A DNA stretch of 54,636 bases from an uncultured Oscillospiraceae bacterium (GTDB lineage: Bacteria > Bacillota > Clostridia > Oscillospirales > Acutalibacteraceae): positions 1-54,636 of the forward strand of contig URGA01000001.1 of the NCBI GenBank assembly GCA_900547275.1, read 5' to 3'. Positions 50,501 through 54,636 of the stretch are shown piece by piece. Each line of letters begins with the position of its first letter. Within the stretch, counting starts at the first letter, position 1. The notes beneath the pieces are model-generated. The model was not told the origin of the DNA. It worked only from the letters and a program-made list of their open reading frames with translations, and ran no database searches. The translations under genes were made by a program, and so were the position numbers.

Positions 50501-51264
50501 CCCAAACAAATATTAGCAATTTCTGAAGTGTTGATTGTATGTTTTGCACTGAACAGGTTCTGAACGGTATTTCCCTGTGCATCTGTAATGTACGCATGGT
50601 AATATCCGTTGCTATATGTAAGGATATAGTGATAATCCTGACCAACTGTCAGCACGCTAGAGTTTGATGAAAGATTATATCCGTTATCAGTATTTCCGTA
50701 AAGCTGCTGGCCGTCAGCATAAGCAGGACCGTCGGCGTCCTGTGAAAATACGTAAGCAGATGAATTCATTACATCATTCTGTTTTGTAAGAGCTCCCGTT
50801 TTTCCTAAAAGAAGGAAACCATAGCGGGTTGATGCTGAAACATCATAGTCGGTATGTGTAAAGAACAAATCGATTTTGAAACTTTCAGCTCCGGTAATGG
50901 GAGTAACTGTTCCTCCGTCATACCCGCTTAAGTACATATAACCGTCTTCGATCTTGATACCGGCATTTCCGTTATCTTTGTTGTAAAGAGACGTACCACT
51001 ATAGCCGTTAACGGACCACGACATAGTGTTTCCGGTGTCCCCTACAATCGGTACATTGTCGACATAGCGAAGGAAATTATCGCCGTTGTCGTCCTGTACA
51101 ATTGCGCCGCTTTCATTTGTTCTCCATTCAGCCTTTGTGAAATCCGAAGAAGCAACCTGCGTCCACTCCATACCTGACGCAAATGCAACTAACGGAGCAC
51201 ACGTTGTCAACATGACAACAGCCAAAAACAGAGAAAGCAACTTTTTTGGAATTTTTCGTTTCAT
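44530..51264 (-). CDS. Giant secreted multidomain protein with GH43-like propeller and LamG-like domains
   Basis: A 2,244-aa protein. Residues 1-30 are a signal peptide (MKRKIPKK, a hydrophobic core, and an AFA cleavage site). Rough order after it: LamG-like lectin fold (35-280); GH43-type five-bladed propeller (about 290-610) with the likely catalytic set Asp357 (HARDPYIM), Asp483 (TIDGDIIYD) and Glu534 (SLEGPQVY), all present; LamG-like domain (620-870); a third LamG-like domain (880-1100); a helical segment; an unrecognised beta region; helical FIVAR-like repeats (1390-1560); and several beta-sandwich linkers to the end. GH43 enzymes cut arabinan or xylan. No dockerin, LPxTG or S-layer signal ends it, so it is probably released. 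The start is the ATG at 51264, with GGAGG 8 bp upstream. Confidence 0.85.
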   Translation of the reverse strand: MKRKIPKKLLSLFLAVVMLTTCAPLVAFASGMEWTQVASSDFTKAEWRTNESGAIVQDDNGDNFLRYVDNVPIVGDTGNTMSWSVNGYSGTSLYNKDNGNAGIKIEDGYMYLSGYDGGTVTPITGAESFKIDLFFTHTDYDVSASTRYGFLLLGKTGALTKQNDVMNSSAYVFSQDADGPAYADGQQLYGNTDNGYNLSSNSSVLTVGQDYHYILTYSNGYYHAYITDAQGNTVQNLFSAKHTINTSEIANICLGDDDSSYFSINMNYKSISFYTGEKNSASSDIPTSLNKYLFAYFTGNGETEEQIHLAVSDDGLNFEALNGNRSMLNLTASECYPKGEGIPESGSGIANSGHARDPYIMRAQDGSYYVFATDLNTQNGTNWANNSKILVWHIEDLTKIEEAVPWNIDMADIFGKAVDRAWAPQAIWDDVRGEYMLYWSNKTVDAGSTSIYYIYTPDFKTFTSEPKRLIANTSMSSTYDTIDGDIIYDNESELYYLFYKNDNEDDLYWATSTNVNGPYSGTNHFYDSDLGSLEGPQVYKLVSDGSYVMLADTYGNPRFAMFRSTNLDTLVTGRLSEGNISHLSPRHGSVTYITTEDYNALTDKYGKETYDSSAVKSGEDINDTLVARYFTNSDVTYDAASKNGSNTLTNVGVESVSNFNGRVAAKFTSNSSTSANKGGTYAYLKNTQELLNGINPKDGITLSWYGYGTSANSGRFFDLSTSDEGTIYWDGNEHSQNTESYAYATAAMEFGVNNHGSTTLSKGYMGDGYINNWHLYTMTITDGYFHFFVDGQLLRTIYSKDMSTVTTEGTPSYLASMNEEWFNEMVSSNLFFGISSYGEDNMLDGYISDFRIYNKALSANDISNSLAKLDSDVPNTDVDSSHRIYFDPFEDTSEGTAQYTKYDQTVEDPQNIHGKVLSYAEAKGSGVDSHYNYHGNVGNTAGYTISMFYNPGSEIKPEAIYSVGSPSDNQYFELLENGTLSFNWEEGGEASTIQIEGLFGDSSLTADTWNHIVIQIVPSGGYDIVYCYIDGSLVKKVNTYTECDTSSYSTSRSMHEFFNHDHSVAYGKTYSFNGNASDGFIDCYSIYDGIFSAESIFAQDSKTLANSLLKIAMSNFEEKMNSLNGENIYTNMSDAYVIYDRAKRYLAAITNGTKEMVPEEVTEIYVEMTNALNNMEIYTSPTTVKGWNTQNGTGISSEYTKNMLSTVNTSSIVQQSGTEDSFNSGICSGSFVWLYDGNEMTAPINAGIYRKSQGGVSIYGSAIYVTSGDIALGDLWHFDDNTLVLNGNHYASGWYIDYGTLMGNTEPNSNAYTVGCQTDNWKFGSNYIKYTGSQPSTYWTSTTPHYNSKHYWTGTFWTSGYVNHDITFNAPIYIINYVPVRNAMFDSKRLDVLSSIYDYNPASAKALLDAYDSLTSQTYLFDPDDPSTNGGATQDRVEALANKLESSVNALEAVDIKNITPNADYQPLIDAENRYSDNYEELLEGDAYKQYTSSTWNAFQSAYKAVKEHFNSLDPYGEDQPFVTDNKTIIRLTNNIVKSYAHLAEKADYTPVDEKVADGTVYTINNDQGNGTSVEDQIYTYSTYKPFSDAYGVADKISANTQDYKDNTPKYEVSYVKTNPDNGEYGPYIAFDANGNVVKDNVEDLDYYAYVGQYYDKEEDGSYSENYLETGDYICIDGEYINVRDYRYTIDNVSTSVLSQKQQNINTAGTNLEDTNNALAKVAADYDAYDATTTLLKYQDMAAFTDKYLESESSVYALVAQQGTRDAQVTYSNGVSTGKTVNTPAYSEDQSAPTAYITAEGRVWKNQNDQGALDTSTTAMLSALEEVNNDQTDLRRTYTVTFNIHLDDEDKDVKVNVPAQYYGDVYVAKISDGGSDVAGYSCYRWSVTDNGGTKNDIPAADSYTAMVNGDVTITAYCSKQEPDTEMAKVRILNQYGNAVQEYNVDADTVITVDQNQYKIGASVQNVADTPYFRFNSWTVNGKNVANGTEFTVKDKVNDENVVVLMPMYDIVESGAGPYTVTVDGKSVTPNNGGTIYYDTEVTVTVPEGSYGIAIEVDGKYYVASYLTSYEFFAVGDANFYAITKTDGAYTINGKVLDAESDSELISKLDAQLPFVYSSVAKNATLDGVTKYTTYSATTADVPESDSAVTVTEVGTIYTKDSNAAKSGDTFVIGAQNVNKIAAKNQLDTMQYFLRISNKDNSAYYTRAYIKYEYTAKVKMPDGSVETTVIQTIDYGNICFNGVTV

Positions 51265-51329
51265 AAATGAACCTCCATTAAGATTTAGTTGCCGACTTTT
51301 TACATTCCTGGCCACTTTTAAAACAAATT

Positions 51330-51367
51330 TTTAGGAAATAATTAAAAATATTCTAATTATTCCTAAA
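51330..51367. repeat. Inverted repeat in the 5' leader of the giant gene
   Basis: TTTAGGAAATAATTA (51330-51344) and TAATTATTCCTAAA (51354-51367) pair over 14 bp with one bulged base and a 9-nt loop. The repeat lies just downstream of the promoter, so it could be an operator or an mRNA hairpin. Confidence 0.6.
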
Positions 51368-51378
51368 TATTCATATAT

Positions 51379-51408
51379 ATATTATTACATTAAAAGTAAG
51401 CTTGTCAA
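51379..51408 (-). promoter_or_regulatory. Promoter of the giant secreted protein gene
   Basis: Minus-strand TTGACA and TAATAT with an 18-bp spacer (or ATAATA at 17 bp), about 115 bp upstream of the start codon. Confidence 0.65.
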
Positions 51409-51499
51409 GAAAAATGTTAAAAAAGTATGAATATATTTGAAATTTCTAAAAAAATTTATCAACTCGTAATTTTATTGGGCGATAATCCTAATATGTCGA

Positions 51500-52495
51500 T
51501 TAGTCACCGTCGTAGTTATTTAGAATTTCCAGTGATTTTTCCTTAATTCTTTCAACAAGATACTGAGGTTCAAGAACTTTAACGCCGGAGCCGTATTGCA
51601 TAAGCCAGCTTACAAAGCCGTCGCTTACTGCGGCGTTTATGGTTGTTTCAAAGTGATCTGAATCAACAGCTTTTAACGGTATTGAGGAGCCAAAGCGGTC
51701 CATCATTTCTTCCCTGAGATCAAGTTTACAAAGCAACCTAACCGGAGAAGTTTCACCGCTGAACATATTAAACATTTTTGAAGAATAATCCGCCGTATCA
51801 AAATGGTCGGTATATTCCGAAACTTCACATACCGGGCGCGACTGCTCGTCCAGTATTTCAACTTTACGAATTCTATCCAGTCGCAGATTCATAAGATTAT
51901 CATATTTCTCATTATTGCATACAAGATAATAATGGTCATCTTTCCATATAAGCGCATATGGAGAAACTCTGAATATTTTCTCTGTGTAACTTTTACGTTT
52001 TTCTTTGTCTATGTTTCTGCGCTTATATACAAACTTCACTTTATGCTTATGCATTATCGCTTCGTGAAGGCTATCGATTACATAGTATATTTCTTCGTTG
52101 TCACACTTATTTTGGCTTTCACAGTAAACCTGGCTGACCATCGCCTCGGCCTGGTGTACGGAAACAAGAGACTCCAGCTTGCTAATCAGCTTCTTAGTTT
52201 TTCCCGGTGTAATAAATCCTGCCGACATAACAGCGTCAATCAGCAGTCTTACCTCTGGTAATTCAAAAGACCTGCTTGCCATAAAAAATCCCCTTTTTGG
52301 AGAAGTTACCGAGCATATATCACAGCCTATTTCGCAGAGGGCTTCTATATCAGCATAGATAGATTTTCTCTCGCAGGGAATATCATATTCAGCAAGCATC
52401 TTTATTAAATCCGTTGTCGACAGCGGATGAAGTTCATCACTGTATTTGTCAAGGAACCGGTAAATAAACAATGTTTTCAATTTTGACTTTTGCAC
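51500..52495 (-). CDS. WYL-domain transcriptional regulator
   Basis: A 331-aa DNA-binding protein. The N-terminal winged helix-turn-helix (LSTTDLIKMLAEYDIPCERKS) is followed by a WYL sensor domain (YALIWKDDHYYLVCNNEKYD then LRLDRIRKVEIL) and a C-terminal WCX-like region. WYL proteins sense single-stranded nucleic acid or small ligands. The start is the GTG at 52495, 6 bp after AGAGGTGAT. It lies 25 bp after the penicillin-binding protein stop, so they may be co-transcribed. It is upstream of, and in the same direction as, the giant gene, whose leader has a palindrome, so a regulatory link is possible. Confidence 0.88.
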   Translation of the reverse strand: MQKSKLKTLFIYRFLDKYSDELHPLSTTDLIKMLAEYDIPCERKSIYADIEALCEIGCDICSVTSPKRGFFMASRSFELPEVRLLIDAVMSAGFITPGKTKKLISKLESLVSVHQAEAMVSQVYCESQNKCDNEEIYYVIDSLHEAIMHKHKVKFVYKRRNIDKEKRKSYTEKIFRVSPYALIWKDDHYYLVCNNEKYDNLMNLRLDRIRKVEILDEQSRPVCEVSEYTDHFDTADYSSKMFNMFSGETSPVRLLCKLDLREEMMDRFGSSIPLKAVDSDHFETTINAAVSDGFVSWLMQYGSGVKVLEPQYLVERIKEKSLEILNNYDGD

Positions 52496-52520
52496 AATAT
52501 CACCTCTTGGCAATATTTTA

Positions 52521-53990
52521 CTATAAAGTCTCCAGCATTTCAACAAGATTTCTGAACACAGGACCGCAGTCGCCTGAGCCCGATTTACCGTCCTCATTCA
52601 TAACTACTATTACATATTCCGGATCATCATATGGATAAACGCCTGCGAAATACGTATGAAGAATTTCTTTTCCGTTTACATACTGACCTGACTGTGCTGT
52701 AGCAGTTTTACCTGCCGACTTGCCTTTATAGTCTGCAATGACACCTGTTCCCTTTTCAACAACGCTTCTCATATATGAAAGCAGTGTTTCAGCGTTTTTC
52801 TCAGACGTCACTCTTTTCTCTTCGACTACCTCTTTTCCCGTAAGCGAAGGAGTTTTATAAACTCCCCCGTTTGCAATAGCGGCAACGGCAAGCGCAAAGT
52901 GATACGGCGTATCTGTCAGCGCCCCCTGACCAAATCCAAGCAGTGCAAGCTGACCGTCTGACTGAAGAACAGATAATGACGGCAGATTTCCGTTTGATAC
53001 ATCCCAGCCGTCATAAAGTCTTGTTGAACTACCGAAGCCGAAATCAGAGGCTGTTTTATATAATTTTTCACGCCCCAGTTTAAGAGCCAAATTTACAAAG
53101 TAGCAGTTGCAGGAATTTTCAAGAGCTTCGCAAATGTGCTCCTTACCGTGAACATTATCGTTTTGACAAGCATACGTTGTGTCTCCTACCGTTATTGAGC
53201 CTTTACATTCATATTGCGGATCTATACCGTTTTCAAGCGCACAGGAAGCCACAATCAACTTGAATATAGACCCTACGCAGTAAGGAGATATAGCTCTGTT
53301 GTAATAATCATTTGGTTTGCTGACGCAGGCCAACATTCTGGACGTGTTTGCGTCAAGAACAACAACAGCACCTTTTTCAATCCCAGACGCCGCTTTTTCC
53401 GCCATTTCCTGAACTTCCCTCTCTATGGTAATTTTTACCTGTTCTGGAGCGTCTGTAGTCTCGGTAGTAACTTCACTGCTATCGCCTGTAAGAACCCTTC
53501 CCAGAGCGTCTACGGCAAAATTAATCTTCGTTTCGCTTACTACCTTGTTTGTATACGTTTCCAAGCCGCCACAGGAAATATCTAGAAGCTGGCGGCAAAG
53601 CATGTCGGGCGGGTTTTGGACTGTCCTTGTGTATATCTGAATGTATTTTGTTTTTTTATAATTGTCTACCTCACGGATAACAGGATAACCGTTAGATAGT
53701 TCGTCTGTTATTTCTTTGATTTCGTCTTTGTTAAAAAGCTGCGGCAGTTCGCTCATGCACTTTTCGTTTGGTTTAATTACCGCAACATACTCATTTTTAT
53801 AATTAGTAAGAGGGCTTTGATCTCGATCTACAATTTGAGTATATTTTTTGTCTATAGTAAGAGCATAGCTGTTATAGCTGTCAGAAACAGCGTAAGATTT
53901 GTCAAGTGAAATAAACAGTACCCTTGCGCCTGAAGCTGTAAGTAACAAACATACCGCAAGTAAAAATGCATTAATTCTTTTATTTGTCAT
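52521..53990 (-). CDS. Class B penicillin-binding protein (transpeptidase)
   Basis: A 489-aa peptidoglycan DD-transpeptidase. An N-terminal membrane anchor (residues 6-30) precedes a short dimerisation domain and the catalytic domain. Active-site motifs are S241-x-x-K (GSIFKL), SCN at Ser293, and KTA at Lys428 (GKTATAQSG), where Ala takes the place of the usual Gly of KTG. The short length matches PbpA/SpoVD-like proteins without PASTA repeats. The ribosome site GGGGGA is the 3' arm of a terminator-like hairpin (53998-54026). A division or sporulation role is not settled by sequence. Confidence 0.9.
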   Translation of the reverse strand: MTNKRINAFLLAVCLLLTASGARVLFISLDKSYAVSDSYNSYALTIDKKYTQIVDRDQSPLTNYKNEYVAVIKPNEKCMSELPQLFNKDEIKEITDELSNGYPVIREVDNYKKTKYIQIYTRTVQNPPDMLCRQLLDISCGGLETYTNKVVSETKINFAVDALGRVLTGDSSEVTTETTDAPEQVKITIEREVQEMAEKAASGIEKGAVVVLDANTSRMLACVSKPNDYYNRAISPYCVGSIFKLIVASCALENGIDPQYECKGSITVGDTTYACQNDNVHGKEHICEALENSCNCYFVNLALKLGREKLYKTASDFGFGSSTRLYDGWDVSNGNLPSLSVLQSDGQLALLGFGQGALTDTPYHFALAVAAIANGGVYKTPSLTGKEVVEEKRVTSEKNAETLLSYMRSVVEKGTGVIADYKGKSAGKTATAQSGQYVNGKEILHTYFAGVYPYDDPEYVIVVMNEDGKSGSGDCGPVFRNLVEMLETL

Positions 53991-53997
53991 AAAAAAT

Positions 53998-54026
53998 TCC
54001 CCCTGTGTATTATGTACACAAGGGGA
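53998..54026 (-). terminator. Terminator-like hairpin overlapping the penicillin-binding protein gene's Shine-Dalgarno
   Basis: Minus-strand TCCCCTTGTGTA pairs with TACACAGGGGGA (12 bp, one G-U) around a 5-nt loop, then ATTTTTT and the ATG. The 3' arm provides the ribosome binding site. It ends the U32 gene transcript. Confidence 0.75.
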
Positions 54027-54037
54027 TTTTTTTAGTC

Positions 54038-54636
54038 TTATTCATCGGTTCTCTGACGTCGAAACAATGCGTCCGGAGATATTTCCCTATCAACATCAAA
54101 AGAATATGTGTCAGTTGCCTTATTTGCAACGCTTACCTTTTCGCCGTCACATTCGTTAACAAGGTTTGAAACAGTAATTCTGTAAGGTTTCTTTCCCGGC
54201 TCAACAACTTCCAGTTCTTCTCCCTCATAAAAACGGTTTCTCTGGTCAACTGTAAGCCGTCCGTTTTCATATGAACGGAATACTGCGCAAACATCCCAAT
54301 GACGAATATAACCGCCGCTTTTCCATTCCTGGCCTTCTTTTATAGGCCCGAAATTAAAGCCGGTTGTATATACTCTGTGGCTCATTTTGTCCATTTCATC
54401 AAGTATCCACTGAGGTACTTTAAAATCAGCCGAGGGCGACTTTAAATATTCGTCAATAGCATTTCTGTAAGCATATGTCACAATAGCGGTGTAGTATTCG
54501 CTCTTTGCCCGTCCTTCAATTTTAAAGGAATCGATACCGGCTGAAACAAGCTCAGGAATATGCTCTATCATACATAAATCTTTTGAGTTGAAAATGTATG
54601 TTCCTTCGTCTTCCTGGTTTATAGGAAAATACTGAC
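54038..54636 (-). CDS. U32 family peptidase / TrhP-like tRNA hydroxylation protein, 3' part
   Basis: The reading frame runs off the right edge of the window, so only the last 199 residues are seen. The visible part starts with PINQEDEGTYIFNSKDLCMI, then the family motif IPELVSAGIDSFKIEGRAKS, and ends in the small C-terminal beta domain (GEELEVVEPGKKPYRITV). This matches U32 proteins, which were called collagenase-like peptidases but in Bacillus and E. coli act in 5-hydroxyuridine formation at tRNA U34. Whether this one is TrhP or another U32 member cannot be decided without the N-terminal part. Confidence 0.88.
   Translation of the reverse strand, partial: QYFPINQEDEGTYIFNSKDLCMIEHIPELVSAGIDSFKIEGRAKSEYYTAIVTYAYRNAIDEYLKSPSADFKVPQWILDEMDKMSHRVYTTGFNFGPIKEGQEWKSGGYIRHWDVCAVFRSYENGRLTVDQRNRFYEGEELEVVEPGKKPYRITVSNLVNECDGEKVSVANKATDTYSFDVDREISPDALFRRQRTDE

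Noticed and set aside
1..54636. CRISPR arrays, rRNA or tRNA genes
   Set aside because: No regularly spaced direct repeats, cloverleaf-like sequences or rRNA stretches were seen on either strand.

Overview
The window looks like a chromosomal segment of a low-G+C, spore-forming, anaerobic Firmicute, most likely a Clostridia member near the Ruminococcus/Oscillospiraceae. The reasons are a Cys-type T-box, SpoIIM, SpoIVA, a SipL-like protein and a SpoVM peptide, Gram-positive Der/PlsY/PrkC/RemA genes, strong GGAGG ribosome binding sites, AT-rich promoters, and a very large secreted glycosidase typical of gut fibre degraders. No rRNA, tRNA, CRISPR array, insertion sequence or prophage was seen. Genus-level placement cannot be made from this evidence.

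Layout. 1-4.1 kb: the end of a fibronectin-type protein, a D-2-hydroxyacid dehydrogenase, a CwlD-like amidase and radA. 4.1-4.7 kb: an AT-rich non-coding stretch with a near-consensus promoter and several hairpins. 4.7-9.4 kb: xerD, convergent with the leftward unit queA-tgt-yajC-(TIGR04086 membrane protein)-spoIIM. 9.5-12.4 kb: asd-dapA-dapB (lysine/diaminopimelate) behind a candidate attenuator. 12.4-14.8 kb: cysE-cysS behind a Cys T-box. 14.8-18.4 kb: recA-recX-rimO-pgsA. 18.5-24.8 kb: rpmB, then yceD-rpmF-der-plsY, pgi with a small P-loop protein, and a DacF-type carboxypeptidase. 24.9-27.9 kb: mtaB, a GHL10 lipoprotein, and two small genes (CpXC zinc ribbon, DUF1294).

The centre (28-44 kb) is the most informative part. 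A leftward transcription unit of about 13 kb, yicC-remA-gmk-rpoZ-priA-def-fmt-yugP-rsmB-rlmN-prpC-prkC-rsgA-thiN, follows the order I recall for Bacillus subtilis and ends in two short genes: a 47-aa Cys-rich membrane peptide and a 29-aa SpoVM. After a strong terminator come a SPOCS/LysM protein (SipL-like) and spoIVA, 3 bp apart. Three coat-basement proteins (SpoVM membrane anchor, SpoIVA ATPase scaffold, SipL tether) therefore sit within about 3.2 kb.

44.3-54.6 kb: a 2,244-aa secreted protein with a GH43-like propeller and several LamG-like folds, followed in the same unit by a 48-aa peptide of unknown role; then a WYL-domain regulator, a class B penicillin-binding protein, and the end of a U32-family (TrhP-like) protein.

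The main candidates for new biology are the spoVM region with its companion membrane peptide, the giant-glycosidase/48-aa peptide pair, and two terminator-like hairpins whose 3' arm is also the Shine-Dalgarno sequence of the next gene (before the TIGR04086 gene and before the penicillin-binding protein gene).
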